A stretch of DNA of 64,000 nt, from the NCBI RefSeq assembly GCF_022024115.1, contig NZ_CP091792.1, positions 2,790,001 to 2,854,000 of the forward strand. Direction: 5' to 3'. This DNA is from Prevotella communis (GTDB taxonomy: Bacteria > Bacteroidota > Bacteroidia > Bacteroidales > Bacteroidaceae). The stretch's first letter is position 1; each line of letters begins with the position of its first letter. The notes under the pieces are model-generated. The model was not told the origin of the DNA and did not search any database. It saw only the letters and a list, made by a program, of their open reading frames with translations. This document shows, in pieces, positions 15,895 to 24,853 of this stretch. The position numbers and the translations under genes were made by a program.

Positions 15895-17337
15895 TTAGTC
15901 TTTTAAGATTCCGTAAACTGTCTTCGCAATCTGCGCATCGCCAGCCTCGGTGGGATGGATGCCGTCAGCCTGCATGGCCTTACCATCGGCATTATTGAAG
16001 ATGGAGTGCAGGTCTATCACCTCCAGATGCTCGTCCTGTGCCACTTTGTTGATGATAGGAATGATCTGATTGACGATGACTGAATCGCTGATATTCCATG
16101 AAGGTTTGTAGGCAGGGATTGGCGTGCAGAGGATGATGCGCGGCTTGGCAGAGCGCTGCATCTTCTTCGTGGGCTTGCCCTTCTTGTTGAGCACGGGCAC
16201 CTTCGGGTTCAACTGGTCAATCATTGAGCGAAGATTACTCTCGAACTCATTGCCATGCTGCCAGTTCTCAGGTTTCGAGTCGTTGGTACCCAGTTTGATA
16301 ATCACCACATCAGCCTTGAACGCCACGGCATCGCGCCATGCCTGTTCGTTCCAGATAGGCTGGTCACCCTTCTTCAGGAGCGTGCGGGCACTGCGTCCGT
16401 AGTTCTTCACCACATAGTCGCTGCCCAACAGCTTCTGCAACTGTCCGGGCCATGCCTTTGCATCACTCATATCGATGCCGTGGCCATCGGTGATACTGTT
16501 GCCGATACAAGCCACGCGCACAGCATCACGACGAGGCGCCTTGTGGCAGTTGAGCCAGGCGGTGAGGTCGCTCAGCATCTGGTCGTGGAAAGGCCAGGTA
16601 GAACGGAAGCCGAAGCCGTGGCCCCCACTGGGATAGACATGCAGCGTACAGTCGTTGCCCATACGGCGCATAGCCGAATAATAGGCCACGCCATTGGTTA
16701 CAGGCGGCACCACACCGTCGTCGTTGGCCGTGAGGATGATGGCAGGAGGCGTCAGATGGCGCACCACCGCATTCTGGTTGGAGAACAGGCGTACCAGTCG
16801 CTCGTCCTTCTGTCCGTCCTTGCCCAGGAAGTTCACACACGAGCCCTTATGACTCTCGCGCTCGTTCATCGAGATGACAGGATAGAAGAGGATAGAGAAA
16901 TTTGGACGACAGTCGTACTCGCTATGTGTAGACACGGTAGAGGCCAGATGACCACCAGCCGAGAAACCCATGATACCCACATCCTCAGGATTGATGCCCC
17001 ATACCAGGGCAGAGTCCCTCACGGTGCGGATAGCCTGCTGGGCGTCGCCCATAGGGATAGAGCGGTCGCCACCAGGCATGCGGTAGGTGAGCACGAAGAA
17101 GGCGATGCCCTGACGGTTGAAATACTCAGCCCAGTCGTGCCCCTCGTGCTGGGTAGCCAGGTGGCTATAGCCGCCACCAGGACAGTCTACGATAGCGCGT
17201 CCTGAAGGTGTCTCTGGCAGATAGCCCACCATATTGGCCTTGCCGTCGGGGGTGATATTCACTGTGATTTTCCGTGCTGTCTGTGCCTGGAGGGTCAGTG
17301 CCAGCAGCAACAATCCAAAAGAAACAATCTTTCGCAT
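15895..17337 (-). CDS. Two-domain secreted esterase: alpha/beta-hydrolase plus SGNH hydrolase
   Basis: The 480-residue protein has a signal peptide (about 1-19). An alpha/beta-hydrolase of BD-FAE/acetyl-xylan-esterase type spans about 25-265: CPGGGY oxyanion region, nucleophile Ser126 in GFSAGGH, Asp206 and His240 in GGHGFGF. An SGNH/GDSL domain spans about 273-478: Ser281 in GNSITDG, Asn352 in GTND, and Asp458/His461 in DGIHP. Both catalytic sets look complete, so it may remove two kinds of acyl groups or act at two positions of pectin or xylan. It precedes GH97 in one unit and has its own promoter. Confidence 0.88.
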   Translation of the reverse strand: MRKIVSFGLLLLALTLQAQTARKITVNITPDGKANMVGYLPETPSGRAIVDCPGGGYSHLATQHEGHDWAEYFNRQGIAFFVLTYRMPGGDRSIPMGDAQQAIRTVRDSALVWGINPEDVGIMGFSAGGHLASTVSTHSEYDCRPNFSILFYPVISMNERESHKGSCVNFLGKDGQKDERLVRLFSNQNAVVRHLTPPAIILTANDDGVVPPVTNGVAYYSAMRRMGNDCTLHVYPSGGHGFGFRSTWPFHDQMLSDLTAWLNCHKAPRRDAVRVACIGNSITDGHGIDMSDAKAWPGQLQKLLGSDYVVKNYGRSARTLLKKGDQPIWNEQAWRDAVAFKADVVIIKLGTNDSKPENWQHGNEFESNLRSMIDQLNPKVPVLNKKGKPTKKMQRSAKPRIILCTPIPAYKPSWNISDSVIVNQIIPIINKVAQDEHLEVIDLHSIFNNADGKAMQADGIHPTEAGDAQIAKTVYGILKD

Positions 17338-17366
17338 CTTAGTCTACGTTTTAAGTTTTTCTGTCG

Positions 17367-17397
17367 CAAAGGTACGAAAAAAAAGTAGAACCACAAA
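17367..17397 (-). promoter_or_regulatory. Promoter of the esterase-GH97 unit
   Basis: On the minus strand TTTG (17397-17394), 19 bases, TACCTTTG (17374-17367): a full Bacteroidota consensus. The -33 box lies inside the T-run of the preceding SusD terminator, so the two units are packed back to back. Confidence 0.8.
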
Positions 17398-17402
17398 AAA
17401 AA

Positions 17403-17426
17403 GGCCCCCGAATCACTTCGGGAGCC
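17403..17426 (-). terminator. Rho-independent terminator of the Sus operon
   Basis: Stem of ten pairs (17417-17426 with 17403-17412, one G-U), loop of four bases, followed on the minus strand by eight T residues. It lies about 60 bases beyond the stop of the last SusD gene. Confidence 0.85.
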
Positions 17427-17484
17427 TTTGTTTGTAACCACTGTTACACCTTGTAAACCAAATATTCTTTTATCAATATGAATC

Positions 17485-19533
17485 TTATTTATACGGCAGG
17501 TAACAGTTCTGCGTGGTGATACCAGGGGCATTGTTCTGCAGTTTGGTGCTGAGCCACTTGTCACCGAAGTTGCCACCATAGAGGCCCGACTGGTTCTTGT
17601 GGAGTGCCAGACGTCGCAGGTCAGAGAAGCGAGTGCCCTCAAAAGCAAACTCCATGGCATACTCATCGCAGAGCAGGTCTTCCATCGCATTGATATAGTC
17701 GTCCTTGGTATAAGTAGTCAGACCGAGACTGAACTTACTGTTGATATCAGCCAACTTAGCAGCGAGGACATTACTGTAGCGATAAGTAGAATAGAGATCT
17801 TCCACAGCACCGGCGCCATGCATGTGGATACCCACGAACGATTTCTGCGCACCGTTTCTGAAAATCTCAGAGTTTTCCTGAGCCAGGAAAGGCAACTTCG
17901 TGGTCAGCAGTTCGTAAGACTCAGGCGTCAGGTAATACTTGTCATCCAAGTGCGACTGGGTCATATCGAGCACCTTATTGCCGTCGCCATCCAGAGAGTC
18001 GTTGCCCTCAGCATCCTTCAGATAAACCTCCAGATAACGATAGTTGGGCAGTTCGGTGTGCAGACCGTTCTTCAGCACGGCGAAGGCGGCATCAGGATAG
18101 CCCATGCGGTTGATAGCCTCGGCCAGGTGGAGCCACACCGTGGCGTTACGATACAGATAGACATAAGCCGTAGAGGGCTTGTAGGTATAGACGAAGGTGG
18201 AGTCGGCACCAACACCCTGACAGATGCTCTGGGCACGGGCATCACCCACAGCCACATTCTTCACAATCCAGTTGAAAGGCGTCACCTTTACCTGCTCAGT
18301 ATAGTAATAATACTGGGCACGACGGGCTGAATCGCAGTAGGCCTGTGAGGGCACAATCTGGATATCCTCGGTCTTGGGACAATCAAAGATACTCTCCATA
18401 GGATCGTTCACATCTACCGTAGATGTTCTCTCGGTACCATAGTAATTATAACCGTAAGAGGCAGGGATATCAGTCGTCTTACCCATGGTGTAGTTCACGG
18501 CCATGGGGATGTAAGAGATCACATCGCCTGGTGAGGCCGCATGTGTAAACGAGTTTTCCCAAATAGGCGTATTATTAAATATGGATGAATTCTTTCCGTC
18601 GTTAAAGTCGGCTGGCCATTCAGTGAAGTTCTTGAATATTGGACTATAGCGACTATAGGAGGGAGACATATAGTTGTTGTAGTTTACAGAGATATTGGAA
18701 GTATTCAACTGTCCCTCGTAGCGCAGGTACTGATAGTAGCAGGTGGCTGCTTTCTCGTACTCACCCAGTTCCAGGTAGATATCTCCCAGCACCACGTTGA
18801 AGGGCACGAAGCACTTCTTTGGTGAGAAGAATTTCTCGCCTCCGCCCCAGTTGAGCATACCAGCAGAACGTGAATTCTGGTTGAAGGTAGGCACAGCCAA
18901 CTGTTCGTCGGTATAGCGGGCTTTCAAGGTCTCCATCATCTTAGCTTCTTCTGTCAGGATAGTGCGATAGTCGGTCATCTGCGTATTAGCATTGATCTGA
19001 CCGATGGTGGTGACAGGGTCGGTGACATAAGGCACCTGACCATACTGACGAGTCAGTTGCAGGTAGGTCCATGCACGGAAAGATGCCACAGCGGCATACT
19101 CGTTGCACACCACATTACGGGCACCTGTGGCCAATGTGGTATCACGATGAGCCAGATAATAGTTACAGTTGTTGATTACCTTATAATAAAGGTACACACT
19201 GTCGTACTTATTCGTGGCATCGGCCGTAAACGATGCCAGGTTGCGCAGGTGAGTGGTAGCCTTGGAAGTGGGGCTCACCAGATCACCACGCATCTCGTTC
19301 TGATAGTAATACTGATCGGCCAGTTCCTGCATGGCCTGCATGATGCCATAGGCATAGAATACAGAGTCTGTCTTCTGGTCGAGGGCAGGGTCGAACAACT
19401 GGCGTGAGCTGTCTGACTCAAGCATATCTGAGCAAGAGGAGACCCCCATCCAGCCTCCCCCTATGAGGGGGAGGAGGATATAGACCATAAAACGACGTAA
19501 CTCCTTTGTCTTATTATATATATAATATTTCAT
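17485..19533 (-). CDS. SusD/RagB-family lipoprotein (second Sus pair)
   Basis: Surface glycan-binding lipoprotein that forms the lid of the SusC transporter. From the ATG at 19533 it has 682 residues; a further in-frame TTG at 19545 is less likely. The signal peptide (31 codons) comes wholly from the repeat element at 19441-19612 and is followed by Ser-Ser-Cys (lipid Cys34). The TPR-like SusD fold is seen in FRAWTYLQLTRQYGQVPYV (near 150), GDIYLELGEYEKAATCYY, WLHLAEAINRMGYPDAA and the C-terminal YAMEFAFEGTRFSDLRRLAL. Last gene of the seven-gene operon. Confidence 0.92.
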   Translation of the reverse strand: MKYYIYNKTKELRRFMVYILLPLIGGGWMGVSSCSDMLESDSSRQLFDPALDQKTDSVFYAYGIMQAMQELADQYYYQNEMRGDLVSPTSKATTHLRNLASFTADATNKYDSVYLYYKVINNCNYYLAHRDTTLATGARNVVCNEYAAVASFRAWTYLQLTRQYGQVPYVTDPVTTIGQINANTQMTDYRTILTEEAKMMETLKARYTDEQLAVPTFNQNSRSAGMLNWGGGEKFFSPKKCFVPFNVVLGDIYLELGEYEKAATCYYQYLRYEGQLNTSNISVNYNNYMSPSYSRYSPIFKNFTEWPADFNDGKNSSIFNNTPIWENSFTHAASPGDVISYIPMAVNYTMGKTTDIPASYGYNYYGTERTSTVDVNDPMESIFDCPKTEDIQIVPSQAYCDSARRAQYYYYTEQVKVTPFNWIVKNVAVGDARAQSICQGVGADSTFVYTYKPSTAYVYLYRNATVWLHLAEAINRMGYPDAAFAVLKNGLHTELPNYRYLEVYLKDAEGNDSLDGDGNKVLDMTQSHLDDKYYLTPESYELLTTKLPFLAQENSEIFRNGAQKSFVGIHMHGAGAVEDLYSTYRYSNVLAAKLADINSKFSLGLTTYTKDDYINAMEDLLCDEYAMEFAFEGTRFSDLRRLALHKNQSGLYGGNFGDKWLSTKLQNNAPGITTQNCYLPYK

Positions 19534-19612
19534 AATCTTTATCAATTAAGTATATTTTCTATTTGCATTTCCAACTACTCCCCTCCATTCAGGGAGGGGC
19601 AGGGGGAGGGTC
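19441..19612. mobile_element. MITE/REP-like element, copy 1 (172 bp), encoding a lipoprotein signal peptide
   Basis: Starts GACCCCCATCCAGCC and ends with the related inverted sequence GGGGCAGGGGGAGGGTC. Each end folds into a hairpin; the left one is CCTCCCCC (19454-19461) against GGGGGAGG (19467-19474). Read on the minus strand the left part contains the ATG (19533) and first 31 codons of the SusD gene. The right end lies at the SusC stop: its final C is the last base of the complementary TAG. No transposase and no clear target duplication are visible. Confidence 0.75.
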
Positions 19613-22600
19613 TACAGGTTTATCTTCACACCCATAGAGAAGATGCGTCCCTGGGCGATGGTGCCGCAGTCGATGCCTTGGTAGAGTTGATTATTGCCAG
19701 CGGCAAACTCAGGATCGCTACCCGTATACTTCGTCAAAGTGAAGAGGTTACGACCTTCGGCCCATACAGAGATACCCTGGAGCCATGACTGCCAAGCCTC
19801 GGGCATAGGCACCTGATAAGTCAGCATCACACTCTTCATACGCAGATAAGAGCCATCCTCAATCCAACGGTCAGAGAAGCGGTTGTTACCCATGGGGTCG
19901 CCATAGTTCAGACGAGGCAGAGAGGTCTGCTGACCCTCGTAACGCCAGTGGGCAATCTCGGCCACCTGCTGGTTGTAGAGCGTAGAACCACTATTCAGGA
20001 TAGAGCGCTGATAGTTGTACACATCATTACCCAGACTGTAGTTGAAGGTCATGCCCAGCGTGAAACGCTTCCAGTTGAGGTTAAGGAAGATATTTCCGTA
20101 GATATCGGGATTGGGATCGCCGATGATGGTCTTGTCGCGCTCGTCAATCTGGTGGTCACCGTTCAGGTCATCGAAAATCACGTCACCAGCCTGGAAATAC
20201 TGCTGAGCACCAGTCTCGTCAACCAGATAGAGGGCTGCAGCCTGTGCATCGGCAGTAGTAGAGAACACGCCCTTGGTCTTGTAACCATAGAACACACCGA
20301 CAGGGTTGCCTACAGACGTCAGGATATTGTCGGTGCCATAGATAGAAGATGTGTAGTTGCCATTGGCCAGTGCCTTCACCTCATTCTTGTAGTGGCCCAC
20401 GGTAGCACCGATCTCCAGATGCCAGTCCTTCAGTGAGATGGGCTTACCGTTGATACCAACCTCGAAACCAGTGTTGCGCAGTTCGCCGTCGTTGGTCCAG
20501 TAGTTATTGATACCACCGATAGGATTCTCAAAACTCTTCAGTGCCAGCAGGTCCTTGGTGTTGTGGATGAAGTAGTTGGCATTAAAGCCCAGACGGTTGT
20601 GCAGGAAGTTGGCCTGCAGACCGATATTGAACTTAGACGTGGTCTCCCACTTAATCTCCTCATTACCTACATTGGTGAGCTGTGTACCAATCTCCTGATA
20701 GTTGTAGCGAACAGCATTGAACGAAGTGCGTGCAGCATAGTTGCTGATGTCGTCATTACCACTCATATCGAAGCCCGCATTCAGGCGCAGGTAGTTGATA
20801 CCAGCATTCTTGGGGAACCAATCCTCGTTAGAGAGCACCCAGCCCAACTGCACGCTGGGGAAGATGGCCCATTTCACGCCAGCCAGTTTCACACCGCCGT
20901 TGGCATTAGAGCCAAAACGGCTGTTAGCCTCGGCCAGCAGAGAAACAGTAGCGAAGTATTTGTTCATGTAGTTATAGTCGCCAGAAGCATACCACTGCAT
21001 GTTCTTCCACACATCATCAACACCAGCTACAGTATCATAGACATCATTACCTGTAGCCAGTTTGGGGTTCTTATCATCCTCACCCTTGGTAGAGTACTGT
21101 GTTGACAGGTCGCTGTTGTCGTAAGAGAAATAGGTGTAGCGGAAACCACCCGTTGCAGCGATGGTGTGAGCACCGATTTTCTTTTTCCAGTCCACATGCG
21201 TATTACTCAGCACATTAATCTCCTTAGAGAAGATTGAGGCGGTCTTAGAATAAACAGTACCCAGGTTCTTAATGGCAAACGAAGGCATACCGATGTTGGG
21301 ACGGTAGTAGGCCTGTGAGTTGCGATTCAGATAATAGCTGAAATGAGAGGTCACTGACCAGTCACTGTTAATCTCATAGGTAGGAGCGATAGCCACGTTG
21401 AAGAATGTGTTCTCGTTGCGGTTCTTACGCTCACCGTTACCATTTCTCATCAGTGCCAAGGGGTTGGCCTGTGAATAGTTGCCTTCCTTCAGAGTGCTGT
21501 ACAAATCATCGGCATCGGCCAGCAGCGAGGTGAAGGCATTGATATTCTTGTTGTACTGATAGGGATTGAGCAGCGGACTCTTAATCAGCGACAGGAAGGC
21601 AGGCGAGGTGATCACGCCTGAGTTCAGGTCTTCAGCGATACCGTCGTCGAAGAGGTTCGTGTTTGTACGTGAGAACGACATGTCGAACTTCGTGGTGAGG
21701 TTCCACAGCAGACGGATGTCAGTATTGAAACGTACGTTGATACGGTCAAAACTGGTTGACTTGATATTCTTCATCGTCTGGATGTAGGCCACAGAGAGGT
21801 TGTACATACCGACATCATCACCACCCTGCACATTGATACTGTAGTTGTGGGTCAATGCAGTGCGATAGACATACTTGCTCCAATCAGTATCATTATGATA
21901 GGTATTATAATAGTAGCCGTCCTTAGCATCGTTGAGGAAATTGAACTGCAAGGGGTTCGTTGAAGAACCAATACGGTTCTGCACCTCAGCGATAGTACCC
22001 AACTGTTCCACAGCATAGTTACGGTACTGCGCGGCATTCATCATCTTAGGATAACTGGGCGTGAAGGTCCACCCTACTCCCAGTTTGGCATCGATACGAG
22101 TGGCCATGGAGTGACCGCGCTTGGTATCGATGATGATGACACCATTGGCACCACGGGCACCGTAGAGGGCAGTGGCATTCTTGAGCACCGTCACCTTGTC
22201 GATATCCTCAGGAGAGATGGTTGACAGCATATTGAAGATGTCGCCCAGATGCAGTGAACTGCGGCTCTGCTGCATGTCGAGCTCCACGCCATCAAGGATA
22301 ACGAGGGGCTGGGCATTGCCGTTGAGCGAACTGATACCACGGATAAACATGGCGGCTCCCTGTTCCAAGTTGCCGGAATGCATGTTCATACGGATGTCGC
22401 CACCCAGTTTGGCGGTCATCTCTTCATCGATAGACAGACCGTTGCCGTTAGAGACAAAACTGTTCTGAGCGGTGATGGTAGTACCATCGGCATACATCGT
22501 GGCAAAGGCATCACTCAACAGGTAGATGCTCACGCGCTGCTGCTCGTCACCAGGTTTGATGCTTACCTGCTGAGAGAGGTAGGTAGGTGTCTGCACGAAG

Positions 22601-22932
22601 AGGGCAGTAGTGAAGGTTGGCACCTTGATAAAAAACTTACCATCATCATCGGTCATGGCTACATAACGCTTGTCGTTAAGTGCCTGGATACGTACACCTG
22701 CCAAGGGCAGTTTGGTGGCGTCGTCAAACACAATACCTTGCACATTGCAGGTGGGGTTATTGTCAACAACCTGTGTGCGCTTAGGAGCTTTGAAACCAGT
22801 GGATTCCTCCTCGGCATCGACGTCGTCCTGAGCATAAGCCACCGAACATGCTGTCAAAGCAATGGCACAGAGTGAGAGTCTGAGACTCTGACGCTGTATG
22901 TAGTTATATATCATACTTTTCATCGTTGTCAT
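19612..22932 (-). CDS. SusC/RagA-family TonB-dependent outer-membrane transporter (second pair)
   Basis: Imports oligosaccharides across the outer membrane with its SusD partner. The 1106-residue protein has a signal peptide ending SVAYA, an acidic stretch, a carboxypeptidase-regulatory-like domain at about 62-150 (CNVQGIVFDDATKLPLAGV), a plug with MFIRGISSLNGNAQPLVILDG and ATALYGARGANGVIIIDTKRG, and a large beta-barrel ending in GRIFSMGVKINL, as expected for an outer-membrane C-terminus. The ATG at 22932 overlaps the TAA of the upstream FAS1 gene (TAATG). The stop codon TAG is completed by repeat element copy 1. Confidence 0.94.
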   Translation of the reverse strand: MTTMKSMIYNYIQRQSLRLSLCAIALTACSVAYAQDDVDAEEESTGFKAPKRTQVVDNNPTCNVQGIVFDDATKLPLAGVRIQALNDKRYVAMTDDDGKFFIKVPTFTTALFVQTPTYLSQQVSIKPGDEQQRVSIYLLSDAFATMYADGTTITAQNSFVSNGNGLSIDEEMTAKLGGDIRMNMHSGNLEQGAAMFIRGISSLNGNAQPLVILDGVELDMQQSRSSLHLGDIFNMLSTISPEDIDKVTVLKNATALYGARGANGVIIIDTKRGHSMATRIDAKLGVGWTFTPSYPKMMNAAQYRNYAVEQLGTIAEVQNRIGSSTNPLQFNFLNDAKDGYYYNTYHNDTDWSKYVYRTALTHNYSINVQGGDDVGMYNLSVAYIQTMKNIKSTSFDRINVRFNTDIRLLWNLTTKFDMSFSRTNTNLFDDGIAEDLNSGVITSPAFLSLIKSPLLNPYQYNKNINAFTSLLADADDLYSTLKEGNYSQANPLALMRNGNGERKNRNENTFFNVAIAPTYEINSDWSVTSHFSYYLNRNSQAYYRPNIGMPSFAIKNLGTVYSKTASIFSKEINVLSNTHVDWKKKIGAHTIAATGGFRYTYFSYDNSDLSTQYSTKGEDDKNPKLATGNDVYDTVAGVDDVWKNMQWYASGDYNYMNKYFATVSLLAEANSRFGSNANGGVKLAGVKWAIFPSVQLGWVLSNEDWFPKNAGINYLRLNAGFDMSGNDDISNYAARTSFNAVRYNYQEIGTQLTNVGNEEIKWETTSKFNIGLQANFLHNRLGFNANYFIHNTKDLLALKSFENPIGGINNYWTNDGELRNTGFEVGINGKPISLKDWHLEIGATVGHYKNEVKALANGNYTSSIYGTDNILTSVGNPVGVFYGYKTKGVFSTTADAQAAALYLVDETGAQQYFQAGDVIFDDLNGDHQIDERDKTIIGDPNPDIYGNIFLNLNWKRFTLGMTFNYSLGNDVYNYQRSILNSGSTLYNQQVAEIAHWRYEGQQTSLPRLNYGDPMGNNRFSDRWIEDGSYLRMKSVMLTYQVPMPEAWQSWLQGISVWAEGRNLFTLTKYTGSDPEFAAGNNQLYQGIDCGTIAQGRIFSMGVKINL

Positions 22933-24779
22933 TATTCATTAGAAGCGTTAGTCCAGTAATCGTTATACTCCTTTGGTACGAGATAAACACCTGCCACACG
23001 CATCTGCTGGTCGTACTTCTTACGGTTAGCAGAAGAGGTATAGCTCTTGGTGTGCATCATCATCAGACTGGGATAAGCATCCAGGCCGTAGTAGCACACA
23101 GGGAAGGTGAACTCACCCAGGTCGAAGACATTCACACGACCGGGGTCGCCGATGCAAGTCAGTTTCTTAGTATCCGTACCATTGTCTGTGGTCATCTCCA
23201 GATCCTTAGCGGCTCCCTGAGGCAATACAGTGAGCTGCTGCTTGTTGGCAGCATCCGTCCAACTGAGGTAGAAGCGCAGGTAGTAAGGCTTCACATCAGC
23301 CGCAGGTTCCTCCACCTGAGCAGGAACGGTAACAACATAGATATGATAGGTAGCAGAGCGAACGCCTTCGAGGGCGAAGTTGAACTCTGGCTTACCTGTA
23401 GTACCCTCGACATTGGCACTATCCACAGCCACGTATGAGAAGAAACGAGAAGTTTTGGGGAAGAGCCACTGATGGAACATCGCAGGCACCTTCGAGAAGA
23501 GACTGTCGCGACCTGCCAGACTATCCAGAGGGATATTGTGCGTGGTCAACTTGTTCACCTTCATCGTTGCGTCAGGACGCATAGTTCTAATCACCGGATT
23601 ATAACTGTTCCATGAGTCGAAAGTCAGCGAGTCGATAGTACGTGTGATACCATTACTCATCTCATTGATGGCAAGCGTGTGGTCCAGCACCCTATCGGCA
23701 TGACGCAAATAACGTCCGTTCGTAGTAACCACCGTGTCCTTGCTTGTCAGTGTGCCCTGACCAAACAGCGGACCGTTCTGAGGATAGCTGGCAGAGAACA
23801 CCAGGTTGTTTACAATATTGCGGCAGGTCAGCGAGTCCTGCAGCTCGCTGGTTGCCTCAGAAGCCTTGTCGGCCTTGGCATCGGTAGCCTTGATAGAAGA
23901 GGCAACAGTGCTCTTCTTTGCAAGATCCATGTAGTCCAGCTTGGCAATATAGTTGTAGCAGGGATTGATGGCTGAGTAAGCAGCGTTCCATGCCTTGTCG
24001 TTGGGAATCAGCATGCAGAATGTGCTATCCTCATCTTCCAGGTCGGCTTTCATAATAGTACGAATCACGTTGTTACGCTTCTTCATCACAGAGTCCAGAT
24101 AGGTCTGCTTACCATCACGCAACGGACCAATGACAGAGGCATTGACATCGAGGTAGTACTCGTCATATTTCTGGATATACTTCTTGATGGAGTCGCATCC
24201 CTGCAGGTTGTCAATATTCTCATAGAGGTTATTATGGAACTCAGACATACCGTTGAGCTTGTGCATCACACCATTATTCGAAGCGATATTGACAGCGTTA
24301 TAGCTGTAGCCGTCGAATGAGGTCTGAGTGAAGGGATGGTGCTTCATGTTGAGCGACACAATAGTGGTGCTGTCGAGCGCAGCAGAAACAGGATAGTTAT
24401 ACTCCGTGATATGCTGCTGCATAAACTGCTTCAGCACGGTAGCACTGTCGCTGGCCATCAAGCGGTTATACTCTGCATCGCTGATAGCATCATTAACGGG
24501 TGCCCATACGGTGTAGAAACGAGGACTGTTGAGAACCTCCGAGAAACTGCATTTACGGGCAAGATCAGCAAAACGGGTCAGCTGCTGATCGTTGGAGATA
24601 TTCTCCCACAACGTGTTGTTGGCTCCAGTCTGGTCACCACCAAACACGCCAGGCACCGTATTGTAGTCATCATAGTCGGAGCAGGAGACCCCCACCCAGC
24701 CTCCCCCTGTGAGGGGGAGGAGTATATAGACCATAAAACGAAGTAACTCCTTTGTTTTATTACATATTAGATGTTTCAT
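22932..24779 (-). CDS. FAS1 (fasciclin)-domain lipoprotein, third of the operon
   Basis: The 615-residue protein starts with a signal peptide of 31 codons supplied by repeat element copy 2, then Ser-Cys (lipid Cys33). FAS1-type motifs are FADLARKCSFSEVLNSPRF followed by YTVWAPVNDAI near residue 90, and a second divergent unit with DSTFCMLIPNDKAWNAAYSA near 260. FAS1 domains mediate adhesion or binding. In this setting a surface glycan-binding or adhesin role is inferred. Translationally coupled to the following SusC. Confidence 0.82.
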   Translation of the reverse strand: MKHLICNKTKELLRFMVYILLPLTGGGWVGVSCSDYDDYNTVPGVFGGDQTGANNTLWENISNDQQLTRFADLARKCSFSEVLNSPRFYTVWAPVNDAISDAEYNRLMASDSATVLKQFMQQHITEYNYPVSAALDSTTIVSLNMKHHPFTQTSFDGYSYNAVNIASNNGVMHKLNGMSEFHNNLYENIDNLQGCDSIKKYIQKYDEYYLDVNASVIGPLRDGKQTYLDSVMKKRNNVIRTIMKADLEDEDSTFCMLIPNDKAWNAAYSAINPCYNYIAKLDYMDLAKKSTVASSIKATDAKADKASEATSELQDSLTCRNIVNNLVFSASYPQNGPLFGQGTLTSKDTVVTTNGRYLRHADRVLDHTLAINEMSNGITRTIDSLTFDSWNSYNPVIRTMRPDATMKVNKLTTHNIPLDSLAGRDSLFSKVPAMFHQWLFPKTSRFFSYVAVDSANVEGTTGKPEFNFALEGVRSATYHIYVVTVPAQVEEPAADVKPYYLRFYLSWTDAANKQQLTVLPQGAAKDLEMTTDNGTDTKKLTCIGDPGRVNVFDLGEFTFPVCYYGLDAYPSLMMMHTKSYTSSANRKKYDQQMRVAGVYLVPKEYNDYWTNASNE

Positions 24780-24852
24780 ATTATTATATTTTTAATTTTC
24801 AATTTAATGTCTAACCACTCCCCTCCCTGCAGGGAGGGGTCGGGGGTGGGTC
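24687..24852. mobile_element. MITE/REP-like element, copy 2 (166 bp), encoding a lipoprotein signal peptide
   Basis: Same structure as copy 1: GACCCCCACCCAGCC at the left, GGGGTCGGGGGTGGGTC at the right, hairpins CCTCCCCC/GGGGGAGG and CCCCTCCCTGCAGGGAGGGG. The start ATG (24779) of the downstream FAS1 gene and its first 31 codons lie inside, ending exactly at the left tip. The right tip is one base from the stop codon of the upstream gene (TAA at 24856-24854). Confidence 0.75.
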
Positions 24853-24853
24853 T

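Noticed and set aside
15086-17205. Long plus-strand open frames opposite GH97 and the esterase
   Set aside because: Antisense shadows rich in His, Arg and Leu with no recognisable domain or promoter.
19441-19480. Reading the element hairpins as ordinary rho-independent terminators
   Set aside because: The left hairpin lies inside a coding region and is not followed by a T-run on the transcribed strand; genes on both sides belong to one operon.
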